In this document: positions 10,321-19,569 of the stretch, in pieces | Layout of the letters: every line of letters begins with the position of its first letter | Numbering within the stretch: the first letter of the stretch is position 1 | Source of the DNA: Pomphorhynchus laevis | Lineage: Eukaryota > Acanthocephala > Palaeacanthocephala > Echinorhynchida > Pomphorhynchidae | Reading direction: 5' to 3' | Length of the DNA: 64,000 nt | Assembly: GCA_012934845.2 (NCBI GenBank) | Contig: WNNJ02000726.1 | Span: forward strand, 1 to 64,000 | The notes under the pieces: model-generated | Seen by the model: the letters and a program-made list of their open reading frames with translations, nothing else | Database searches by the model: none | What the model was told of the DNA's origin: nothing | Program-made: the position numbers and the translations under genes

Positions 10321-11840
10321 TGCCCTTACATGCTATTCAGGATAAAAAGGGTATAAAGGTTGAATTAGATAATAAAACTATACCTATATTATATTGGAAT
10401 CAAAATTACATAAAAATCCAACAAAACCTAGGTTTAGATGTAGTGCGTTTAAATGTACATTAAAACCACTTTCTGTCTATATGAATAAAATACTTAAAGT
10501 AATTAAAGCACACTTTAAAAAATATTGCAAGGTAATCGAAATTAATACTGGTATAAAACACTATTTAAGTATTAATTCTACAAAAGAATTTTTAGAACAG
10601 ACAAAAGGAATAAATTTTCAAAATATAAATACATATGATTTTAGTACTCTATACAAATCTAGGTTTAGTAGATATTAAAGAAGCGTTAGTAAAATTAATT
10701 AATCTTATATTCGGAAAAAGATATACATATATGTGTTATAATAATTATAACGCCTATCTAACAAAAATTAAACCATCAAATAAATATAAATATATGGATA
10801 AAATTGAATTAATAGAATCCTTAAATATTTTGATAAATCAAAATTATTTAAAAGTAGGGACATCTATATTTAGACAAGTAAAAGGTGTTCCAATGGGTGG
10901 TAATAGTAGCCCTATTATAGCTGATTTGTTTTTAAGCTTTATATAATATGAATTTGTTCATAACTGTGTAAAAACTAAATCTAAACAATATAAATATATG
11001 AAATATATGTTTCGATACATTGATGATATATGTGTATTTAATTCTAATAATTTTTATTCAATTAGTGAGCACATTTATCCAGAAAGCCTTATTCTTAACA
11101 AAACCAATATTAATGATAAAGAAGGTGTATATCTAGATATGAACATTAAATTAACATTAACTAAAACTACTATTAATTTATATCGTAAAGATGACATATT
11201 TAAATTTACAAGAAACATATTTTTGCATGAGCATTCATGCATACCATATAATATAAAATATAATACATTAAATAATGAAATTTTAAGAATTGCAACAATA
11301 TGTAATGATATTGGCTTTCTTCAAAATCATTTAAATAATTTAATAGATACATATTTTAAACTAGGTTACTATAAAAATAACATCAAGCAGAAAATAGTAA
11401 AATATATAAATCAACACAATAATATAAAGAATAAATTTAAACTCTTAAGTGGCAAATTTTTATGGATGGATAATAAATAATATACTTTGTATTAGAATAA
11501 GATACTAGATAGTTATTTCAGAGGAAATACATCATTAGCATGTATTTGGCCCCGCTGCTATGTTGGGTAGAGGAGTTAGGGGCCGAAACCTGATAGCATA
11601 GCAGTTCCTCCTGATGACCTCTAATTCTTATTCTGATACAACGTCTGTTATTTATTAGTCAATTCATAAAAATGACGTTTATTTTAAATTTCATTTTTTT
11701 TTAACTTGATTTAAATTATAGAAAATCTAAAAACAATTATTAATTTTATTATTTAATTATTAAATTTTGATTTAGCATTATTATGTTTTGTTTATTTTAT
11801 AATTATATTAAATACGTAGACTCAGTTAGCTGATTTAATC
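10320..11840 (+). mobile_element. Penelope-like retroelement, copy PLE-1, 5'-truncated and broken
   Basis: The coding part shows Penelope-type RT blocks: KLHKNPTKPRFRCSAFKC, NINTYDFSTLYK, FRQVKGVPMGGNSSPIIADL and MFRYIDDICVFN (the catalytic RYIDD), then a C-terminal helical region ending in SGKFLWMDNK at 11478. No GIY-YIG nuclease is seen downstream of the RT. The 3' non-coding tail (11480-11840) is highly conserved in PLE-2 and holds a hammerhead-like core. Compared with PLE-2 this copy lacks the N-terminal half, and the coding region has about two or three breaks. The close match to PLE-2 suggests both are recent. Confidence 0.8.
11555..11624 (+). ncRNA. Hammerhead-like ribozyme core in the PLE-1 tail, permuted strand order
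   Basis: Seen in order: helix III strand CTGCTATG...GGT (11555-11568), cleavage nucleotide A (11569, so a GUA triplet), helix I strand GAGGAG (11570-11575), helix II strand TTAGGGG (11576-11582), GAAA box (11585-11588), helix III strand ACC...CATAGCAG (11588-11604), helix I strand TTCCTC (11605-11610), CTGATGA box (11611-11617), helix II strand CCTCTAA (11618-11624). All three helices pair, with G-U wobbles in I and II, and two extra C sit before the GAAA box. Penelope-like elements are known to carry hammerheads, but the strand order here differs from the standard one. Confidence 0.55.
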
Positions 11841-12017
11841 ATGTGATTTGATGATAAGCAAAATCATCTTTATAAAATGTGAATGCACAATTGTTGTTTG
11901 GTTTCTCTTATTTAGGGCTGAAATAATCAGTTAGAACAGTAATCAGTTTCTCAATAATTTAAATTATTATCATTATTATATTATTATATAAAATTTTATT
12001 TTATTATTTAAGATTTG
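11841..12017. other. AT-rich upstream region of the RPF2 gene
   Basis: Mostly A/T with short repeats; likely to hold the promoter and 5' UTR of RPF2, but no motif is clear. Confidence 0.35.
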
Positions 12018-12944
12018 ATGAAGTCCAAGCGTCATGCAAATAAGCATGTTTCAAAATTTAAAGAAGCCGATGATTTTGCCACAGCTCGCCGAATGCTTCT
12101 TGCAGTCGGTAATAACTCTTCAGAGTTAGGACGTAAATTTCTCATTCTATTACGCAAACTTCGTCCGCCCGGATCTTGTACTGATTTAACAAAGTTAAAT
12201 ATCGATGGTGGATTTACCGCCGGCTCTATTTTCGATTCAAAACAAGATATTCTTGTTGAGAATGAATGTGCTCGTCGTAATTGTAGCTTACTCGGGTTGT
12301 GCAGCCATTCAAAGAAACGACCAAATACTGTTGTACTAGCAAGACTGTACGACGGACATTTATTAGACGCTTTTGAACTTGCAATTGACAACTTTACGCT
12401 TAATAAAAACATCAGTATACCTTTATCAATAAAACCCTTTATCATCACAGAGGGATCGCTATTTTCTGAATATTCGAAAGCTCCTTTAAGATCGTTTTTT
12501 ATCCAATTTTTCCAAGGCGGGGTACCTTTGGAAAAATACAATCTGTTTAATCACTCACAATGGGCGTTGGTTTTGAGAAGCGCAGGAGACGATGAGAATA
12601 TTTTACAGATCCGCGCATTCTGCTGTGATGAAAATGGACCTCTTTTGAATGAGGATTGCGCATTTAAAATTGACATTAAAATCGGGAGAGTTAAACGGGC
12701 TTCTGAATTATTATACAAGCGGGCAACTTCGAAGCCTTTGGCCATTCCTACTGCAACAAATAAAGCCATTCGTGAGCGATTCCTACGTCACAAAAAGGCT
12801 GTTAAGACAATAGAGAAAAAGAATATTAAGGTTGATGGACTGGGTTCGAAGGTCGCCAGAATTCATATTGGAAAACAGCACCTTGATAAATTACAAGGAC
12901 GGAGAGTAAAAGCACTACGCTCGTCAAAATGTAAAGCCAAATAA
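12018..12944 (+). CDS. RPF2: Ribosome production factor 2 homolog (Brix domain)
   Basis: RPF2 works with RRS1 to bring the 5S RNP (5S rRNA, uL18, uL5) into pre-60S particles in the nucleolus. The product is 308 residues from the ATG at 12018 (a TTG just before it is not a likely start), close to the ~300-residue family size. The most diagnostic segment, HSKKRPNTVVLARLYDGHLL around residues 96-115, matches the HNKKRPNNLVIGRMYD block of animal RPF2. The Brix domain covers about residues 30-230. A basic C-terminal tail ends with IHIGKQHLDKLQGRRVKAL, matching the RIHMQKQDLSKLQTRKMK tail of the family. There are no introns. A poly(A) signal-like AATAAAG follows the stop closely. No frame damage is seen, so it is likely functional. 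Confidence 0.9.
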   Translation: MKSKRHANKHVSKFKEADDFATARRMLLAVGNNSSELGRKFLILLRKLRPPGSCTDLTKLNIDGGFTAGSIFDSKQDILVENECARRNCSLLGLCSHSKKRPNTVVLARLYDGHLLDAFELAIDNFTLNKNISIPLSIKPFIITEGSLFSEYSKAPLRSFFIQFFQGGVPLEKYNLFNHSQWALVLRSAGDDENILQIRAFCCDENGPLLNEDCAFKIDIKIGRVKRASELLYKRATSKPLAIPTATNKAIRERFLRHKKAVKTIEKKNIKVDGLGSKVARIHIGKQHLDKLQGRRVKALRSSKCKAK

Positions 12945-13449
12945 AGTGATTTTGTATTATAAAGATAATTGTTCATAAATCTTTCGTCTTCTGGAAAGTT
13001 GCAATTTGATCTTTAAATGGGGATAAATTATAATTAACAATTACTGTAATAAATACTGTAAGATTTATATAAAATCAAATACTGTAAGATTTATAATTAA
13101 TGTACTTTAAAGCAGTTTAAACGTACAGTTGTTAAGATTAATTTTTTTATTCTGTTACGATTTTAACCAACGAAATATTAACTACAAGTATTTTTTGAAT
13201 ATCAGGAAATTTCGCTTTTCGCTTTTTAAAATCGCTTTTTATTAATTTACGAGCGCATATTGAAACTTTTATTTTAATGATATATATATTTTTCTGCGTT
13301 GATTTTCAAACTTGTTTACATTTTTTTAATAATATTAATTAATGATAATAAAATACAGTTTTTAAATAATTAGAATGAATGAATTATAGTTGTTGATAAT
13401 GAACAAATATAATGAATAACTATAATTCAGCAACAACCAATAATAAATT
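12945..13449. other. AT-rich intergenic region downstream of RPF2
   Basis: Holds the RPF2 3' UTR and simple AT sequence, including a palindromic ATTATAGTTGTTGATAATG / GCAACAACC-type segment around 13380-13440. No gene is recognised. Confidence 0.4.
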
Positions 13450-13678
13450 ATCGATTGTTGCTAAATTCTCGCTGCACTCGTTGGATTCTTAATAAATACA
13501 GAATGTATAATGGTAGTGCACATATATGATCCTTAATGGATACGGCAGGTATAATAGTAGTGCACGGATGTGCTGAGTAGACAACGGTCCAGGATTTCTT
13601 ACGAAATACGGCATTTATACTAAATGGTGTTGCTTGATAGACTGGACTTCGATTCACGACTTTCAATCACCATGTCAC

Positions 13679-13750
13679 TTCTAGACGACCAATGAGTACC
13701 CGGCAACACTCATCAGTAGAATGAAGTACTCACTGGTCGTTTCGGTTGCC
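13679..13750 (-). ncRNA. Hammerhead-like core 1 in the tandem repeat, permuted strand order
   Basis: Read on the minus strand: helix II strand GGCAAC plus C (13750-13744), GAAA box (13743-13740), helix III strand ACGACCAGTGAGTAC (13740-13726), helix I strand TTCTA (13721-13717), CTGATGA (13716-13710), GT then helix II strand GTTGCC (13709-13702), helix III strand GTACTCATTGGTCGT (13699-13685), C17 (13684; triplet GUC), helix I strand TAGAA (13683-13679). Helix III has 15 pairs with one G-U, helix II six and helix I five. All core bases of a hammerhead are present; only the linear order of the strands is unusual. Confidence 0.6.
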
Positions 13751-14042
13751 TGTGTGACATTGTGAATAAAGGCGTTTCCGACACTTTGCTTAATTGTCTG
13801 ATGCTTACACTCTTAACCAGATAGGATTGCTGTGCGGACCATCCTTAAACACTAGGCAGATGTTGTTGCTGTATTGTCGCTACACTCGTTGGATCCTTAA
13901 TGGATACGGCAGGTATAATAGTATAGCACGGATGTGCTGAGTATACAACGTTCAAGGATTTCTTACGAAATACGGCATTTTTACTAAATGGTGTTGCTTG
14001 TTAAATTGGACATTGATTTACGACTTTCAATCACCATGTCAC

Positions 14043-14130
14043 TTCTAGACGACCACTTCAGCATCGAAATGATGAGTACCCGGCAACACTCATCAGTAGA
14101 ATGAGGTACACACTGGTCGTTTCGGTTGCC
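14043..14130 (-). ncRNA. Hammerhead-like core 2 in the tandem repeat, with extended helix III
   Basis: The same arrangement as the first unit: GGCAAC / GTTGCC, GAAA box, CTGATGA (14096-14090), TTCTA / TAGAA and a GUC triplet. Helix III has gained a 15-base insertion in one strand; the insertion region itself can form CATC-GAAAT-GATG, while the core-proximal pairs ACGACCA / TGGTCGT stay intact. An insertion that keeps the helix near the core fits a selected RNA fold. A third unit keeps only the C17/helix I segment near 14420-14435. Confidence 0.55.
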
Positions 14131-14554
14131 TGTGTGACATTGTGAATAAAGGCGTTTCCGACACTTTGCTTAATTGACTGAGGCTTACGCTCTTTACCAG
14201 ATCGAATTACTCTGCGGACCATCCTTAAACACTAGGCAGAGGTTGTTGCTGAATGCTCGCTGCACTCGTTGAATTCTTAATAAATACAGAATGTATAATG
14301 GTAGTGCACCTATTTGCTGAGTAATCAACGCCCCAGGATTTCTTACGAAATACCGCATTTATATAAAATGACGTTGCTTGGTAGACTGGACTTTAATTCA
14401 CGACTTTCAGGCACCATGTCACTTCTAGACGACAGCTTTAATATTCCTTTTCTCTATTGACGATCATGTTATCGGTCGATCATGTGACCGATCATATGAT
14501 ATGTCGATTATATATCTTTAAATGATCATTTAAAGATAACAGGATAGTTTAAAT

Positions 14555-14582
14555 TAACAGGATAGTTTAAACTATCCTGTTA
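14555..14582. repeat. 28-bp perfect palindrome
   Basis: TAACAGGATAGTTT followed by its exact reverse complement, just 5' of a CR1-like LINE. A partial direct copy, TAACAGGATAGTTTAAA, lies immediately upstream at 14538-14554. It may mark the target or 5' junction of the LINE. Confidence 0.8.
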
Positions 14583-14684
14583 TCCCTATTAACTACTTAC
14601 AATTATTCCTGTCAGTTCTAAATTATTCCTGTCAGTTCCGCTCGCTACGCTCGCGGATTGAGCTCAATCTATCGATAAAAGGTC

Positions 14685-15998
14685 ATGCCTAAAAAAGCGC
14701 GATCTCAGATCCCTGTTCCTGATCAAGAATCTTCCACATCGGAATGCAATGATGGTTATACCAGCTTTGAAGTTGGATGCGGTTCCAAAGATTGTGATGT
14801 ATGGACACTTGTTCGTGTTAAAATATCTGACCACTCGGTGTATAAACGTAAACATTTCACTTGCGGTTTTTGTACATCAGTACGACTACTACAGTTATCC
14901 TGCTCCTCTACTCCTGTATCACACACGACCATTCAGACCAATGCTGTTTTAGATGTTTCCCTCGCATCAACACCTGACTTCGTATCTTATAATCTCATTA
15001 TTGAACCTACTCTCTCACACACTCCTCGTTTAACTACGTACAAAACTTCCATTAATTTTTCTCATTATAACAATGCTAACGGTAAAGCTTTTCATCTAGT
15101 ACCTCCTCTTTCCTACTCCTCCCCCAATCTAAATAAGTCTCAAACTTCTTTATTCTCTTCACGTACTTCTTACTCGACCTCCCCCGTATCACTTCTCAAT
15201 AATTTACATCCTTCCATCAAAATCATTTCCAGTAACATTTCCGATCAAGTGATTCAACACTCCATTCCTGTCACTCATGCCCCAACCTGTCTTAATTCTC
15301 CTTACTCTACCTCCCACGTAACACTTCCAAATAATTTACATCCTTCATTAAAAATCATTTCCAGTCACATCTCTGATCAACCGATTCAAAACCCCGCTCC
15401 GGTCACACTTGTTCCAACCAATATTAATTCTCTATCAAGCACCCCTGTCATTTCCACTTCTATCTGCTCACCTGCCTCTACTCCTAGCAGCTCTGTCCGT
15501 CCACCACTTCCACGAAATTGTTTTCCTTCGCGCGATCGCTGTATAATCATATCAAACTTAAAGATTTCCGAATCTGCTTCTCCACAATCTCGCTTTGCTG
15601 CTTTCAGGTCTATCCTAGCAACCATTCTTCCTGTAGATAACCCATCCCACTTCAATAATATCGATCCTGTATCCTTTATTCGTTTAAACAAATCCACTAA
15701 ATCCAATCATCTCAGTCCTCCACTCTTAAAAATCGTTTTCCGACATAGTTCACATGCCTCTTCTGTACTCTCCCAAAGTTTTAAACTTCTTACCACTTCA
15801 TCTACTTGCCGTATCTTTCATGACCGCTCCCCTTCTGATATTGCCAAGCTCAATTTAGCTCGCATTGAGAAACATCGACGTGAAACAAACGGCGAGTCAT
15901 CCTTATCTATACGTCAAATCAACGGAAATTTTCACGTTGTACACACAAGGCCAAAAATTCGATGGCGTCCCATCTCTCCCCCTTGTCTTCTTCGCTAG
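14685..15998 (+). CDS. LINE ORF1 protein with PHD-like zinc finger
   Basis: A 437-residue frame from ATG 14685. Residues 30-70 hold a C.SKDCDVWT...HFTCGFC finger (PHD-like, as in CR1 ORF1). Residues 90-270 are Ser/Thr/Pro-rich with two repeated segments (the phrase PSIKIISSNISDQ then PSLKIISSHISDQ). The C-terminal third (PPLLKIVFRHSSHASSVLSQ) is conserved with the ORF1 pieces at 3.9 and 39.4 kb. It overlaps ORF2 by 37 bases in a different frame, suggesting that ORF2 is translated by reinitiation or ribosome shunting. Function: RNA binding within the retrotransposon RNP (family knowledge). Confidence 0.8.
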   Translation: MPKKARSQIPVPDQESSTSECNDGYTSFEVGCGSKDCDVWTLVRVKISDHSVYKRKHFTCGFCTSVRLLQLSCSSTPVSHTTIQTNAVLDVSLASTPDFVSYNLIIEPTLSHTPRLTTYKTSINFSHYNNANGKAFHLVPPLSYSSPNLNKSQTSLFSSRTSYSTSPVSLLNNLHPSIKIISSNISDQVIQHSIPVTHAPTCLNSPYSTSHVTLPNNLHPSLKIISSHISDQPIQNPAPVTLVPTNINSLSSTPVISTSICSPASTPSSSVRPPLPRNCFPSRDRCIIISNLKISESASPQSRFAAFRSILATILPVDNPSHFNNIDPVSFIRLNKSTKSNHLSPPLLKIVFRHSSHASSVLSQSFKLLTTSSTCRIFHDRSPSDIAKLNLARIEKHRRETNGESSLSIRQINGNFHVVHTRPKIRWRPISPPCLLR

Positions 15999-18856
15999 TC
16001 AATCTCGCTCCTAAGCATACTTTTCGTCTTAGTCTATTCAACACTCGCTCCATTCTTCATAAAGCTGATATGCTTCTCGATATCTTCGATCAATTATCTA
16101 TCGATATTCTCTGCATTACCGAATCCTGGCACTCTGACTCCGACGATCTTGCTATTCGTCGTCTATGTCGCTCTGGTTGTTCTCTAGTTGAATCAGCTCG
16201 TCCAATTGCCTCTCATACATCTACTGCTTCTAACCATGGCGGTATTGTTGCCATTGCTCGTCACCCATTGTCTTTACGTAAAATTAACGTTAACATCCGT
16301 TACACCTCGTTCGAATTACTCATATGCAGATTATCAACTTCTTTCCCTCTGGAACTTGTGATTGTATACCGTCCAGGTTCAGTTGCCCCATCACGTATCT
16401 TCTTTAACGACCTTGCAGATCTTATGTCTCACTGTTCATTGTCTTATACTCCTTCTTTTGTTCTCGGTGACTTTAACATTCGTCTTGATCGCCCGGCTGA
16501 CTCTGACTCTATCACTTTAACTAATCTTTTTTCTGATTTTAACTATAAATTACTTTCAACAAGCCCAACTCATATCCTCGGCGGTGCTCTCGACATCATT
16601 GCTGTTCCTAACTGCTTCAATGACTATACTTCCTTGTCAATTACTGATCCTGGTTTGTCCGATCATTTCCTTGTCACTCTTACTATTACTCGTCCCCATC
16701 CTCCTTCTCCGCCTCCACCATTATCCACACCAAGTCGACCCTGGAAACTTCTCGATATCCCTATTCTCTGCACAGCCTTACTCAATTCTTCACTCTTTTC
16801 ACTTCCTCTTAACTATCTCTCTCCCGATGATCTCTGCATTCTGTTTGATTCTGAACTTACGTCGATCCTCAATAACCTTCTACCTAGTCGACTTCGACGT
16901 TCCCAGCGCTTGCGCCATGCTCCCTGGTTCGATTCTGACTGTAGTCTTTCTAAGCGTCGACTCCGTCACTCTTTTCGTATGTATAAACGCTTTCTTAAAC
17001 GTTCTCCCAACTCACTCCCTCCAAATCTTCGTGATTCCTACTTTTCTCAACGCCGTTCACATCTCATTCTTATACGTACTAAACGTACTCTCTTTTGGCG
17101 AAATCAACTCGAGTCATCTTCCAACTCTAAATCTCATTGGAAAATCTTAAACTCAATTCTTTCACGATCATCTACCCCTTGTATGAATTTTCTTCTTATC
17201 TACAAACTAAGCTATCTAATTTACTTTCCCTACTACCCATAGCCCCTTGTACCCACTCTTCTCTTTAAATACTTCCCTCCCAGAACTATTCACCTTCTTC
17301 CCGTTTCGTCTGATGAAGTTTCTTCGGTTCTGCTGTCATTACCTAATAAAACCTCTCCTTCTGACCCAATTCCCACTCACTTGCTTAAAAATATCTGCTC
17401 CTCTATCTTACCCTTCCTAACCACATTGTTCAACTCGTCCATCCGTAGCCGTACATTTCCTTCCATCTGGAAATGCGCCACTGTTCGTCCTCTCATCAAA
17501 AAGCAATCTCTCGACTCTTCACTACCATCTTCGTACCGTCCTATTTCACTTCTCCCAACTCTCTCTAAACTCCTTGAGCGTCTCGTTCTTAAGCAAGTTA
17601 ATATATATCTCTTCACCTCTAACTTATTTCCTCCCTCCCAAGCCGCTTTTCGCTCTAATTACTCTACTGAAATTGCATGTCTTAAAGTTTATAACGACTT
17701 ACTCATATCGCGCGATCATAAATTATGTAGTGTCATAGTTTCTCTTGATCTATCGTCTGCTTTTGACATCGTCGATCACTCGATTCTTCTCCATCGCCTT
17801 CGTCATGATTATGGCTTCTCTTTACCCACTGTATCATGGTTTTCTTCATATCTGTCAAACCGTACATTTCGCGTCTATTCTAACTCTTCTCTCTCCCATC
17901 CTTCGTCCATCCCGTCCGGTGTTCCACAAGGCTCCGTATTAGGCCCTATACTTTTCTCTCTTCTTCTTGGTGATTTGTCTTCGATTTCTCATAAATTTAA
18001 CTTCCATGTTATGCAATATGCTGATGACATTCTCATCTATGCTCATGCACCTGTTTATCGTATTCACGATCTTAGTGTTTCCGCTTCGGACTGTCTTGTC
18101 TCAATTTCCAATCATCTTTCTTCCCTTCGCCTTTCTCTGAATCCTGATAAATCCAAAATTATGTGGATCCTACCTCGACGCCTCGGCTTCGAACCTCCCT
18201 CCGTATCATTAAATTCTACAATTCTTCCTATCGTTGATAATCTCGTTTTCCTAGGCTTCCATTTTGACAACCGACTTTCACTTAAACCTTTCGTTAGAGA
18301 TAAAGTACGCTCATCTACCTTGATACTCCGCAACCTCCGTCAAGTTCGTAGATTGATCGATTTCCCTTCTTGTATGACTCTCATATCATCTCTCCTTTTT
18401 TCTAGACTCGATTATTGTCTTAGTCTATTTTCCAACTCACCTAAATCCACTCTTCTTCCCCTACAACGCATCGTCAACGCAGCTGTCCGAATTCTCCTCC
18501 GTCTTCGTCGTTTTGATCATACATCCTACCATCTTGCTTCTCTCGATTTGCCTACAATTTATTGTCGTGTTCAAATTCGTCTTCTTATCGTTGCTTTCCG
18601 CCTTGTAACTTTTCATACCCCTTCATTTCTCAACCTTCCTTTTCTTGATAATTCTCGTCCTGTTTACTGTTCCTTGCGTTCCTGTAATTTCCTTCTTTTA
18701 CATGTCCCAAACTACTCTACCTCCTTTGGACTCCGCTCCTTCCTGGTGGCTGCTCCTCTATCGTGGAATCATCTGCCCATTCATATACGCCAATCAACTT
18801 CCCTGCAGTGCTTCAAACGACAAATCCGATCCCATTTTTACAATTTATCCGCTTGA
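15962..18856 (+). CDS. LINE ORF2: apurinic-type endonuclease plus reverse transcriptase
   Basis: The start ATG at 15962 overlaps ORF1. Endonuclease blocks: LFNTRSIL, ITESWHSD, FVLGDFNIRLD, and SDHFLVTL with the catalytic SDH. After a linker comes the RT: YRPISLLPTLSKLLERL, LDLSSAFDIVDHSILLHRL, SGVPQGSVLGPILFSLLL and MQYADDILIYAHA with the YADD. The thumb region (LLPLQRIVNAAVRILLRLRR) leads to a C-terminus at 18856. Near 17180 the frame slips and it returns near 17265: the intervening stretch reads well in another frame (YEFSSYLQTKLSNLLS), so two compensating indels leave about 28 codons and one stop (17240) out of register. Otherwise intact. Confidence 0.8.
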
Positions 18857-18885
18857 CTTTTTCATTTTTGTTTGTGGACTTGTAA

Positions 18886-18902
18886 GCGTACAGCTTGTAC
18901 GC
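18886..18902 (+). other. 3' stem-loop of the CR1-like LINE with a compensating pair change
   Basis: GCGTAC-AGCTT-GTACGC. Compared with GCGTGC...GCACGC in the other copies, the G-C pair has become A-T on both strands of the stem, which is evidence for selection on the hairpin. Confidence 0.65.
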
Positions 18903-18935
18903 ATTTGCCACATTAAATAAATTTGTATTACATTA

Positions 18936-19569
18936 CAAAATTTTAACAAAATATTAAAACTATATAATATTTTAGTGTTAACTATATTAACGTTGTATAC
19001 TACTTAAAAAGGATATTAAGGTTAATTGATGTGCCCCTTATTATTTTTTTATTTTATATATTTAAAATATATTTTGCACATGTTCAAAATTTCTATTAGG
19101 AGGGAAATTTTGAACATGAAACGTAAAAGCTTTCATGAGTTTGAGTTTTCCTTCTGGTGTTTTGAATTTTCCTTTTCAGATTCACTAAAACTCATTACTA
19201 AAATTCAGAAATGAATGTGAAGTCACGAATGTGAATTTAGTTAGCAATTAATTTATATCGTCAATATAGTGTGAAATTGGTAATTTTTTAGATTAATTCG
19301 TCACAACATAGTAAGCTAAAATACAATGAACATCTTTGATATTCTATATTTTACAATATAGAATACAATTTTACATGTTCTATATTTTATAAAGCTGTTT
19401 TTGCTTGATCACAGTATTATATTTTATAAATTAGTCCGACCCTTCAGGTCAGAACAAGACTGAAATATGGCTCTTAAAGTGCTCAAGCTTGCCCATTCCT
19501 ACTGTATATAATATACGTAGTTGCTGCGATATAAAGGTGTTGTTAATCAAAGAATCATTGTACTAATGA
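18936..19569. other. AT-rich stretch without recognised genes
   Basis: Contains a short inverted repeat (GTTCAAAATTT...AAATTTTGAACA, 19082-19116) and degenerate simple sequence. Nothing codes convincingly. Confidence 0.45.

Larger units (their letters stand above)
13450..14440. repeat. Tandem repeat, ~385-bp unit, two full and one partial copy
   Basis: Phrases such as GCTGCACTCGTTGGATTCTT, GTAGTGCACGGATGTGCTGA, GGATTTCTTACGAAATACGG and CACCATGTCACTTCTAGACG recur at about 13465/13865/14250 and 13670/14035/14415. The units diverge by scattered substitutions. Each full unit carries one hammerhead-like core on the minus strand. The size and ribozyme content recall hammerhead satellites of newts and cave crickets, but the sequence is not one I recognise. 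Confidence 0.75.
14600..18935 (+). mobile_element. Nearly intact CR1/L2-type LINE
   Basis: The best-preserved CR1-like copy in the window has a short 5' region with CCGCTCGCTACGCTCGC (similar to 38633-38645 of the other long copy), ORF1, an overlapping ORF2 with endonuclease and RT, and a 3' UTR ending in the subfamily stem-loop and TTAAATAAATTTG. The sense strand is C/T-rich and contrasts sharply with the AT-rich host. Only a pair of compensating frameshifts in ORF2 is seen, so this insertion is young. Confidence 0.85.

Noticed and set aside
13450-14440. CRISPR-like or tRNA-array interpretation of the tandem repeat
   Set aside because: Units are ~385 bp with no short regular spacers, and no cloverleaf could be traced; this is an animal satellite-type repeat.
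14561-14592. TAGGGATAACAGGATAGT on the minus strand, 16 of 18 bases like the I-SceI homing endonuclease site
   Set aside because: The resemblance follows from the palindrome TAACAGGATAGTTT and its flank. There is no homing endonuclease gene, intron or rRNA sequence nearby, so it is treated as coincidence.
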